From Paenibacillus abyssi (GTDB lineage: Bacteria; Bacillota; Bacilli; Paenibacillales; Paenibacillaceae): a DNA stretch of 64,000 bases. The stretch lies in assembly GCF_014640295.1 (NCBI RefSeq), contig NZ_BMGR01000004.1, positions 1 to 64,000 on the forward strand, read 5' to 3'. Below, piece after piece: positions 27,309 through 34,969 of this stretch (the stretch's first letter is position 1; each line of letters starts with the position of its first letter). Under the pieces are notes generated by a model. The model had not been told where the DNA came from. It saw only the letters and a program-made list of their open reading frames with translations, and made no database searches. The translations under genes were made by a program, and so were the position numbers.

Positions 27309-27339
27309 AACATCACGCCACTTCATGTGACGTGATGTT
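27309..27339. promoter_or_regulatory. Perfect inverted repeat upstream of the importer operon
   Basis: AACATCACG / CGTGATGTT separated by 13 nt, 41 nt upstream of the binding-protein start and 28 nt downstream of the hydrolase stop. It lacks a T-run, so it is either an operator or an mRNA hairpin in the leader. Confidence 0.45.
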
Positions 27340-27366
27340 AAGTTGAAACGACTTATGAAAATGTTA

Positions 27367-28251
27367 TTATTTGCTGATGAAGTTCAGCAGCACTTCGCTC
27401 AGCTCGTTCGGGCATTCTTCTGCCAATTGGTGGCCCCAAGGCAAGCTTGCTTCCTCTACGTTCTCCGCAACCAGCTTCATCTCGCGTGTATTCTCATCAC
27501 CAATGAAGTATGTGCTTCCAAGTGCGAGTACCGGCATTTTCAGCTTGTTGTCCATTGCTGTCTTGAAGAATGCCGCATCCTGGAATGTCGCGCGGTAAAC
27601 TTCGAACATCGCCCGCAGTCCGCCCGGTGCAGCATAGCAGCGTACATACTCTGCAATGGATTCTTCGGAAACAGCGGTAGGATCATAACACTCATGACGG
27701 ATGAAATGAGAGAAGTACAGCATTTCCCGACCAGAGATAAGCAGTTCTGGAAAATCACGTACATTGTAAAAGTTGATGTGCCAGATCCAGTGGTTCGTGC
27801 GCACGTTCTCTTCCGTCAGGTGCGACCAATCTTCCAGCCCGAATCCAGGGAGAAGCATTTCTTGATATACGAACTTCTTCACCCGCTCTTGATACTTCAT
27901 TGCGAGCGCCATACCTACCGCCGCTCCCCAGTCTTCACCGACAAGGAAGAACTTCTCGTGTCCGAGAGCCGTCATCAGTTGAGCGATATCTTCTGCCATG
28001 TTAGGCATATCATAACCGGTCAAAGTCCGAGCCGAGTCGCCGAAACCGCGAAGGTCTGGAACGATTACCTTGTATTTATGTGACAACTGTGGCAATACGT
28101 TGCGCCAGTAGTAGGAGGTTTTCGGTACACCGTGCAGCAGGACAATCGGCTCGCCTTCTCCAGCAGTATAATAATGAAGGCGGACACCATTTACGGTTTC
28201 GCGACCATGAGTGACAGGATTTCCATTGTGATCAACAATCTTTTGAGCCAT
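27367..28251 (-). CDS. Alpha/beta hydrolase, epoxide hydrolase/haloacetate dehalogenase-like
   Basis: The 294-residue hydrolase has an oxyanion-hole HGVPKTSYYWR (~40-50), DLRGFGDSA, the nucleophile elbow GEDWGAAVG with Asp as the predicted nucleophile, and the base His in WGHQLAEECP near the C-terminus. An Asp nucleophile points to epoxide hydrolases or haloalkane/haloacetate dehalogenases; carboxylesterases use Ser. The gene is monocistronic. The substrate is not determinable. Confidence 0.88.
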   Translation of the reverse strand: MAQKIVDHNGNPVTHGRETVNGVRLHYYTAGEGEPIVLLHGVPKTSYYWRNVLPQLSHKYKVIVPDLRGFGDSARTLTGYDMPNMAEDIAQLMTALGHEKFFLVGEDWGAAVGMALAMKYQERVKKFVYQEMLLPGFGLEDWSHLTEENVRTNHWIWHINFYNVRDFPELLISGREMLYFSHFIRHECYDPTAVSEESIAEYVRCYAAPGGLRAMFEVYRATFQDAAFFKTAMDNKLKMPVLALGSTYFIGDENTREMKLVAENVEEASLPWGHQLAEECPNELSEVLLNFISK

Positions 28252-28490
28252 TTTTTTCTCCTCTTTTCTTCTGGGTTATTGTAAGAAAGTATTGAGAAAT
28301 GTCCGTTTGGGGCTGTATTCTCTTATGTCCTTCTCACAATTCAATCATACCTGTACCGGCCATTTCTTTTAACATGAGGCATATAATGTTTCTCAAGGTT
28401 GTCATAGTGTGTTTGATAAAAAGAGTCTTTATACTGATTTTTTTTGGATATTGATGGGAGTACAAGGAGAAGGATTGGGGTAGCAAGCAT

Positions 28491-28521
28491 AAAAAAACAC
28501 GCCTTAATTTGGCGTGTTTTT
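28491..28521. terminator. Bidirectional-looking terminator after the monooxygenase gene
   Basis: AAAACACGCC / GGCGTGTTTT with A-run and T-run on both flanks, 5 nt beyond the stop at 28526. Bases 28252-28490 hold no gene I can support. Confidence 0.85.
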
Positions 28522-28525
28522 CATA

Positions 28526-29539
28526 TTACTGCATATTCATCCCGAATGCTTCCGCGATCAGCCTGTAGGAATGAATTCGCGCGTTCTCGTCGTATATTGG
28601 ACTGTTGATGAGAATCTCTTCAACATTGTAATCCTTGCTCATCTTAAGCAATTGCTCCTTCACCCGATCCGGTGTACCGATAATCCTCCGCTGGCGAGTT
28701 TGCTGAATATGCAGCAGATCCATCTCCGTGTATGGATAATCAAGTGCAGTCTGCACAGAAGGCAGGAACGGAACCTCCCGACCAGTTCGAATACCGAGGA
28801 ATAACAAATCTCCGCTCAACGCCAACCGGTTCGCTTCTTCTTCCGTTTCAGCGCAGATCGCAAGTGTTGCAATCATCGAGCGCGGACGATCCTTCAAAAC
28901 GTTGTTGGGCTCGAAATGCTCGTTATAATACTTTGTCGCCTCTTCTCCCCCAGGCGTCCCAAAGAATTCCGCGAACGCGTAAGAAGTACCCAGCATCGCC
29001 GCAATTCTCGCACTCTCGCCACTGGAACCGAGCAGCCATATTTCAGGAGCCGTCGAAATCACTGGAGATGCCAGCAGTTTCTCGAAGGGGTGTCCAGCAG
29101 GCATGGAATCATGCAAATAGCCGATAATATCAAGCACTTGCTGAGGGTATTTATTCACATCAACGTACTTATCCTGCTGCAAAGCTCTCGTAGCAAGTGG
29201 CGTACCACCCGGCGCCCTACCCAGACCCAGGTCAATGCGGCCGGGATGGAGTGCCTCAAGCAACCGAAAATTCTCTGCAACTTTGTACGCGCTGTAATGC
29301 GGGAGCATGATGCCGCCAGAACCTACACGAATACGTGAGGTAGCTGCTGCTAAATGGGCAATCAACACCTCAGGACTCGAGAAAGCCAGAGCAGGCATGG
29401 AATGATGTTCGGACACCCAAAACCGGGAATAACCTAGAGCCTCCGTTGCTTGAATGAGACGAGTCGATTGCTGCAGTCCTTCTGCGGCTGTTCTGCCTTC
29501 TGAGACATATACCTGGTCAAGTACGCCTAATTTAATCAT
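28526..29539 (-). CDS. LLM-class flavin-dependent oxidoreductase (bacterial luciferase-like)
   Basis: 337 residues of the luciferase-like monooxygenase fold: GYSRFWVSEHHSMPALAFSS at the N-terminus, RIRVGSGGIMLPHYSAYKVAENF, and RIDLGLGRAPGG. This matches the YwcH/MsnO8-like group of FMN-dependent enzymes. The true start is ATG 29539 (MIKLGVLDQ). The open frame continues to 29725, but that extension is an IS3 OrfA remnant and not part of the enzyme. Confidence 0.9.
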   Translation of the reverse strand: MIKLGVLDQVYVSEGRTAAEGLQQSTRLIQATEALGYSRFWVSEHHSMPALAFSSPEVLIAHLAAATSRIRVGSGGIMLPHYSAYKVAENFRLLEALHPGRIDLGLGRAPGGTPLATRALQQDKYVDVNKYPQQVLDIIGYLHDSMPAGHPFEKLLASPVISTAPEIWLLGSSGESARIAAMLGTSYAFAEFFGTPGGEEATKYYNEHFEPNNVLKDRPRSMIATLAICAETEEEANRLALSGDLLFLGIRTGREVPFLPSVQTALDYPYTEMDLLHIQQTRQRRIIGTPDRVKEQLLKMSKDYNVEEILINSPIYDENARIHSYRLIAEAFGMNMQ

Positions 29540-29639
29540 AATGAATACAACTCCTCTGCTTGCACTCATTATAACATCAGCATCATTGTAAAGAAAAATT
29601 AAGGTATAGCCAAAGGGGATGTATGAATCCTGATTTAAT

Positions 29640-29920
29640 GGCTGACGAAGCCTGTTCGACCGACGATTTATTAAATCACGCAGGATCTCGATCTCTAATG
29701 CTTGTTCACCAAGCAATTTTTTCAATTGATCATTTTACCGGGCAAGCACCTTGGATTCTAACGGCGTTATCCCATCATGTGAAGTGACCTCGTATTTACC
29801 TTCTTCAAATTCCTTCACCCAACGATGGAGCATGTTGGAAGCAATCTCTAATGAGCCACCATTTGCTAGTCAGCTGCGAGGCGTCGCCCCTATCTCGATA
29901 AGACTCACACCGTCTAATTG
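29640..29920 (-). pseudogene. IS3-family OrfA remnant
   Basis: The minus strand reads EIASNMLHRWVKEFEEGKY, then ITPLESKVLAR, a stop, and QLKKLLGEQALEIEILRDLI. These are the HTH and leucine-zipper halves of IS3-family OrfA proteins. Stops interrupt it at the R-S-stop-L-A-N junction (around 29873) and after VLAR. Its 3' end runs into a stretch (29605-29670) shared with the tandem repeats at 41 kb. A matching OrfB remnant is at 38900-39547. Confidence 0.8.
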
Positions 29921-29965
29921 TTCCTAAATGGGCTAGGCACGCGTTATGAAAAAAAGTAGTATCCT

Positions 29966-30574
29966 TTACTTATCACCCGCTGTTGATGGTGTGAGCAGCT
30001 CTTCGACAACCCATGGAAGCAAGCGATCCAGGAATCTCTCGGAGATGCGATTCGTCATTGTCCCAACGTGTCTCGAACAATCCACGGATGTGGCCAACAA
30101 TGTTCCGCGAGTGCTGACCCGGTCGATGTACAGTACTGAGCCGCCATCCGGGGTGGCTAGGAGCGTCTGGACACCGGCAGGTGGATGAAAGACACCATGA
30201 AAGTGCAAGATATCCTCGAGCCCTATATGCCTGTGGAAACTATGATCGGGGCTTTGGATAAGCAGTTTCCCGGATTCCGGTTTCATCACCGGCCGAAACT
30301 CCCAGTCGAGGCCAGGGAGCCACGAAAGCGGTTGGTCACCGAATATGAGCACCGTACCACCCTGGTCTAAGAATTTACAAATCTGGTCAGATGAAGCCTG
30401 CAGCCTCAAGTGATGCAAGCCTTCAGGGATCAATAGCCCGTCGAACTTGCTAAGGTCAGTGGAAGGCAGGTCTGTCAAGTGTATGGTCCCCGCTAGCCAA
30501 CGGCTGTACTTGGGCCGGTTTAGAACCGCATATTCCGGCAATGATCCGCCATACAGTATGGCCAAACGGCTCAT
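29966..30574 (-). CDS. Class I glutamine amidotransferase-like protein (paralogue 2)
   Basis: 202 residues with a GATase-like Rossmann core: KFDGLLIPEGLHHLRLQ, ICKFLDQGGTVLIFGDQPLSWLPG, and SVLYIDRVSTRGTLLATSVD. There is no Cys at the position of the GATase nucleophile (the loop reads FGDQP), so it is probably not an amidotransferase. It is homologous to the preceding gene (shared VYVDRVST/LYIDRVST and EWLPG/SWLPG). ATG 30574 has a perfect GGAGG site and overlaps that gene's stop (ATGA). The function is unknown; the context is a Fur-associated importer cluster. Confidence 0.7.
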   Translation of the reverse strand: MSRLAILYGGSLPEYAVLNRPKYSRWLAGTIHLTDLPSTDLSKFDGLLIPEGLHHLRLQASSDQICKFLDQGGTVLIFGDQPLSWLPGLDWEFRPVMKPESGKLLIQSPDHSFHRHIGLEDILHFHGVFHPPAGVQTLLATPDGGSVLYIDRVSTRGTLLATSVDCSRHVGTMTNRISERFLDRLLPWVVEELLTPSTAGDK

Positions 30575-31218
30575 TGTTGGGCCTCCTTCCAAAACCACGA
30601 AAGGAGCTGCGGTACAATCCATCGGCCCGGTCCCTCTGAAGCCCCATAGCCCAGCAAAGAGTGGCCTGTATGAACCAGGATGACCCCGCCTGTGCTGACT
30701 CTATCCACATAAACGACGGCTCCGCCGTCGGCATGAGAAATGAGGACCTCGACTCCTTCGGGGGCAGGATGATACCCATAAGCAAAGTTGTTTCCCATAT
30801 CCTCAGGTTTGATCCCCTCGAAAATCGGATGTTGAGCCACGATTAAGGCCCTTTCGGTGATGGCGCCATCTTCACAAGAAACAAACGGCTGCGCGCCCGG
30901 CAGCCACTCGCGGAACAGTCCCCCGCTGAAAGCTACCACCTTACCAGCATCAAGGAACTTTCGAATAGAATCTCTTTCCTGATACAGGAAGTCTTGGTCT
31001 ACTCTGTCCGATACGATAAGTCCGCAGAACTGGCTGAGGTCCACTTTTCCCAAATCGTATACGTCAATGGGCACGAGTTCCATCGTCGACAAGAGCTCAT
31101 CGCGGTCAGCTACAGTCGTGGCGGTTTGCCATTTACTGAAAACGTGATCCCAATCGATCTCGCCTTTGGGAATCATAACTCCGGCTAAAACCTGGTGCAT
31201 TCGTAAGTAACAACACAT
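30571..31218 (-). CDS. Class I glutamine amidotransferase-like protein (paralogue 1)
   Basis: 215 residues, same fold as the following gene: FCGLIVSDRVDQDFL, RDSIRKFLDAGKVVAFSGG, FREWLPGAQPF, HPIFEGIKPEDMG, VVYVDRVSTGGVILVHTGH. The HPIFEGI stretch resembles ThuA-like/GATase-like proteins. The usual nucleophile Cys is absent (VVAFSGGLF). It starts behind an AAGGAGG site, 85 nt after the ATPase stop, and so probably belongs to the same transcript as the importer. No enzymatic role can be assigned. Confidence 0.7.
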   Translation of the reverse strand: MCCYLRMHQVLAGVMIPKGEIDWDHVFSKWQTATTVADRDELLSTMELVPIDVYDLGKVDLSQFCGLIVSDRVDQDFLYQERDSIRKFLDAGKVVAFSGGLFREWLPGAQPFVSCEDGAITERALIVAQHPIFEGIKPEDMGNNFAYGYHPAPEGVEVLISHADGGAVVYVDRVSTGGVILVHTGHSLLGYGASEGPGRWIVPQLLSWFWKEAQQ

Positions 31219-31303
31219 AAATATTTCCTCCTTAATAAGTGAGCATTCATCTATCTTTTAGCGCTAATACCTACAAAAATTAAATCCTCTCGCAACTTTG
31301 GGT

Positions 31304-32161
31304 TCATTTTGCCGTCAGCTCCACAGGGTTCGAACTCTGTATAGCAGGCATGAATCGCATCGCCGCTTGCATTAAAGCCCGGGTATAGGGATGGCGGGGA
31401 CGTTCAATGACTTCATTTGCCAAGCCCTGCTCTACAATTCGCCCTTCGCTCAAGACTAGAAGACGGTCGCAAAATCTATGGGCGAGAGCAAGATCATGTG
31501 TAATATACAGGTAAGCAATCCCATGTCGTTCCCTAAGGCGTTTCATCAAATCGATCAGCTCCAACCGTAGAGAGACATCAAGCATGGACGTAGGCTCATC
31601 AGCGATAATTAGACGCGGCCGCAGAATCAATGCCCTTGCAAGAGCCACACGCTGACGTTGTCCGCCTGAGAGCTCGTGAGGATAACGATTTATGAAAAGG
31701 CTGCTTGGCGCCAAGGCGACCTCGGCAAGCGCATCTTCGACAAGCTCTCGACGCTTTTTTCTGTCATAACGGTGAATTCGATGGATGATTAAAGGTTCTG
31801 CAACGATTTCCTCCACCGTCAAACCTTGAGCCAGAGAGTCATAGGGATCCTGAAAAACCATCTGCATAAACCGCCTCATGGCCTGCCTTTCTCTAGCGGT
31901 AACTTGTTCAAGATCCCGTCCTTCGAATAAGATGCTCCCGCAGTCCTGACGTTCAAGTCCCATGATCAGCCGTGCGAGCGTGCTTTTTCCTGTGCCGCTG
32001 CCCCCGATAAGCCCTACTACCTCGGCTCTATGAATGAAACATTCTACATCTTTGAGGACCATTGACCGCTCTAATCGCGCTCCATGTCTATCAAAAGATT
32101 TACGAATCTCTTTAAGCTGCAAAATGGGTTCTCCCTGAGAAGATATAACATCAACAGACAT
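31304..32161 (-). CDS. DppF/OppF-type ABC transporter ATPase
   Basis: 285 residues: Walker A GGSGTGKST, Q-loop QMVFQDPYDSL, LSGGQRQRVALARAL, LIIADEPTSMLD, and the oligopeptide-type C-terminal RPRHPYTRALM. It is the second ATPase of the importer; the first is fused to the permease in the preceding gene. ATG 32161 with AAGGAG at 7-nt spacing is the likely start. The open frame extends to a TTG at 32218 that overlaps the fusion gene's stop but lacks a ribosome site. Confidence 0.88.
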   Translation of the reverse strand: MSVDVISSQGEPILQLKEIRKSFDRHGARLERSMVLKDVECFIHRAEVVGLIGGSGTGKSTLARLIMGLERQDCGSILFEGRDLEQVTARERQAMRRFMQMVFQDPYDSLAQGLTVEEIVAEPLIIHRIHRYDRKKRRELVEDALAEVALAPSSLFINRYPHELSGGQRQRVALARALILRPRLIIADEPTSMLDVSLRLELIDLMKRLRERHGIAYLYITHDLALAHRFCDRLLVLSEGRIVEQGLANEVIERPRHPYTRALMQAAMRFMPAIQSSNPVELTAK

Positions 32162-32214
32162 CCCCGTGCTCCTTTCCAACGTGCTTTCCAAATCACAGCT
32201 TCCATCTTTTACAA

Positions 32215-33927
32215 TCAAGAGAACGGAATAGTATGCTTGCTCTTCAAACGTGGTAAAGCTGCTTGAAGCCGCTGTGAATATGGATGATTGGGATGAAACA
32301 CCCCCGAGTTCACGCTGCTTTGATCAACGATTTTTCCTTCCAGCATGATCGCAATCCGGTCCGCTACACTCAAAACAACAGAGAGATCGTGGGAAATGAA
32401 AATCATCGCCAACTCCAGTCGTGATTGCAGATCAGTCAACAGTTCAAGGATTTCCGCTTGCACGATGACGTCGAGGCCGGTGGTTGGCTCATCGGCGATG
32501 ACAAGACTCGGATTATTTGCCAAAGCGATCGCAATCACCACTCGCTGGCGCATGCCTCCGCTCAACTCATGGGGATAAGCCCGAGCCCTATCTGGTGTTA
32601 TGCCAACTAATTGAAGCAAATGATTGGCCCGTATTCTTGCCTCACTCCGTCTTATTTTCTGGTGCGCGAGAATAGCCTCGACTAACTGCTTTTGTACCGT
32701 GTAGACCGGATTCAGTGCATTCATTGCCGCCTGAGGAATGAGAGCAATTCGATTGTTCCGTAATCTCTTAAGCTCCGCCGCATCTAACGAAGCCAGATCG
32801 TTTCCTGCAAAAAGCATACGGCCGCCAGTTAATCTGCCGGGCGGTTTGAGCAGCTGCATCAATGCCGCTGCCATCGTTGTTTTACCGCTTCCTGATTCCC
32901 CGACTATACCCAGCACCTCTCCCCGGCGAACGGAAAAGCTGACCGAATCCACCGCACGAATGGCTCCATTCGCTGTTACGTATTCAACGGATAATTGTTG
33001 TACGGAAAGAAGCGGCTCGGGAGATTCAGGATCTTGTTCTTGAGGTTCCCTCTTCAATGGCCGGACTTTGTTGGCTGACCGCTCGGAGGCGCCGAATCTC
33101 CATGAGGTGCGCAGCCTCGGTCTAACACGTTCTTCCAGCGCATAACCCAGTAACGAAAAAGACAGCACCGACAACGTAATGCATATGCCAGGAGGAAGCA
33201 ACCACCATAGCCAGGCATCCGTAAGGAATGCACTGCGGGAATTAGCGTAAAACAGCATCATCCCCCAGCTTTTCACCGTCGGATCGCCAAGCCCCAAAAA
33301 GCTAAGCGAGGTTTCCATCAAAATACCCGTATTGGCTGCCCGTACAAATTGCGGAATGATTAGCGGTGTCACATTCGGCAACAAATGCCGCCGTAAAATG
33401 TATCTCCCGCCCGCACCGATTGCCTCGGCCGCTTCGACAAAGCCCCGCCGGCGTGCCGTAAGCACCTGCGAGCGCAGTTCGCGCGCCATCGGAGCCCAAA
33501 TAACCAATGCAATTACCAGAATCTGAGTAATCAGACCTGGTCCGAGGAATACCGCCACCACAATCATCAAGGGCAGAAAAGGCAATGTCAGCTTTACATC
33601 CACTAACCGCATCAATATCGTTTCAGCCCATCCTCCGAAATAACCTGCGACCAAACCTGCAATCACACCGAACAACGTTGCTATCAGCGCGGAGACAACG
33701 CCAACAAGCAAGGAGACGCGAGCACTCATGATCAATTCGCTGAAAATATCCTGTCCAATATCATTGGTGCCCAGCAGATATGACCAGCTTGGCGGTTGGA
33801 ACGCGGGAGCGATCAGCTCATTGGGATCATAAGGCACGATGAAAGGGCCTAATATCGCCAGGAGAAGCATGAATACCAGTATCGCGAAACCCGTAAATCC
33901 CAAATATCTAGCAATCGGAGTATTCAT
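32215..33927 (-). CDS. Fused DppC-type permease and DppD-type ATPase
   Basis: 570 residues in one frame. Residues 1-280 form the permease: the first TM helix, NDIGQDIFSELIMSARVSL, the EAAEAIGAGGRYILRRHLLPN coupling motif, and TSLSFLGLGDP. A linker of about 30 charged residues follows. Residues ~307-570 form the ATPase: GESGSGKTT, LIPQAAMNALNPVYTV, LSGGMRQRVVIAIAL, VIADEPTTGLD, and HPYSQRLQAALP. In most peptide/nickel importers these are separate genes, but fusions are known. No frameshift or internal stop is seen. Confidence 0.9.
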   Translation of the reverse strand: MNTPIARYLGFTGFAILVFMLLLAILGPFIVPYDPNELIAPAFQPPSWSYLLGTNDIGQDIFSELIMSARVSLLVGVVSALIATLFGVIAGLVAGYFGGWAETILMRLVDVKLTLPFLPLMIVVAVFLGPGLITQILVIALVIWAPMARELRSQVLTARRRGFVEAAEAIGAGGRYILRRHLLPNVTPLIIPQFVRAANTGILMETSLSFLGLGDPTVKSWGMMLFYANSRSAFLTDAWLWWLLPPGICITLSVLSFSLLGYALEERVRPRLRTSWRFGASERSANKVRPLKREPQEQDPESPEPLLSVQQLSVEYVTANGAIRAVDSVSFSVRRGEVLGIVGESGSGKTTMAAALMQLLKPPGRLTGGRMLFAGNDLASLDAAELKRLRNNRIALIPQAAMNALNPVYTVQKQLVEAILAHQKIRRSEARIRANHLLQLVGITPDRARAYPHELSGGMRQRVVIAIALANNPSLVIADEPTTGLDVIVQAEILELLTDLQSRLELAMIFISHDLSVVLSVADRIAIMLEGKIVDQSSVNSGVFHPNHPYSQRLQAALPRLKSKHTIPFS

Positions 33928-34952
33928 GATACCTCCGATCGTGTGCCTGATCTTGCCCGCGGATCCAACAAAGGATAGGTCAGATCGGCCAGCACATTGG
34001 CGGCAATTACCCCAATCGTGATCAACAGGAATACACCCTGCAGCAATGGATAATCACGTGCCAGTACACTTTCATACAGCAATCTCCCCACCCCCGGATA
34101 GGCAAAGACCGTCTCGACTGTGACGGCCCCGCTAACCAAAGCGCCCAGACTCAGCGTTACGTTGGTATAGACGGGGAGCAGCGCATTGCGCAAAGCATGC
34201 TGAAACAACACGGCGCGTTCACTTAAACCTTTGGCCTCAGCCATTTGTACGTAATCCTCACCCAGGGTGTTTAACATGGATGCTCGCGTAAGCAGGAAGT
34301 TGCTGCCGATCGTGGCCAAGGTAATCGTCGTTACCGGCAGCACCAGCCTTCGCGCCACTTCAACAAAATAGGCCAGACCTCCTTCGGTTCCCGTAAACGG
34401 TACCGCACCGAAGGATGGAAACCACCCCAAATTTACCGCGAAGACAGCGATTAGCAGCATGCCGATCCAGAAACTAGGCATCGATTCCAAAATAATCATT
34501 CCCGTCAACAGAGAAGCATCGCCCGCCTTGCCCCGCTTCCACGCTGCCAGAGCGCCGAGAACTATACCTAATAAGGCGCTTAGTATGATTGCCGGTCCTA
34601 TCATCAGCACGGTCCAAGGTAATCGCTCTACCAAAATTTCACTAACCGGGCGGCCGAAACGGATAGAATCGCCCAAATCAAAGGTTAAGGTTCCAAGTAA
34701 ATAGTCCCCGTATTGTTGCAGTACCGAACGGTCCAGTCCGAGTTCGCGGTAAATCTGTTGGCGCTGTTCAGCGTTCAGTGAATTAGCTTCGTCACCGAGG
34801 ATGTAGTTCAATGGATCGCCAGGCGCCAGCCGGGGCAATGTGAAATTAATTGTCAACGCTACACAAACAACCAATATATACTGGGATATCCGGATAAATA
34901 ATCGCCTAGAAGAAAAGCTCCTTCCCCTTGTTCGAACACCAGATATATGCAA
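33924..34952 (-). CDS. DppB-type ABC transporter permease
   Basis: 342 residues, six hydrophobic segments, N-terminal LPRLAPGDPLNYILGDEA (the conserved PGDP of DppB/NikB permeases) and the coupling motif EDYVQMAEAKGLSERAVLFQHALRN. It pairs with the permease half of the fusion protein, whose gene overlaps it by 4 nt. The TTG start at 34952 follows GAGGGGG. Confidence 0.9.
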   Translation of the reverse strand: MHISGVRTRGRSFSSRRLFIRISQYILVVCVALTINFTLPRLAPGDPLNYILGDEANSLNAEQRQQIYRELGLDRSVLQQYGDYLLGTLTFDLGDSIRFGRPVSEILVERLPWTVLMIGPAIILSALLGIVLGALAAWKRGKAGDASLLTGMIILESMPSFWIGMLLIAVFAVNLGWFPSFGAVPFTGTEGGLAYFVEVARRLVLPVTTITLATIGSNFLLTRASMLNTLGEDYVQMAEAKGLSERAVLFQHALRNALLPVYTNVTLSLGALVSGAVTVETVFAYPGVGRLLYESVLARDYPLLQGVFLLITIGVIAANVLADLTYPLLDPRARSGTRSEVS

Positions 34953-34969
34953 CTCGTATCCCCCTCTTC

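Noticed and set aside
27343-28083. 246-residue plus-strand open frame
   Set aside because: Lies antisense to the alpha/beta hydrolase with its conserved catalytic motifs; no ribosome site or recognisable domain.
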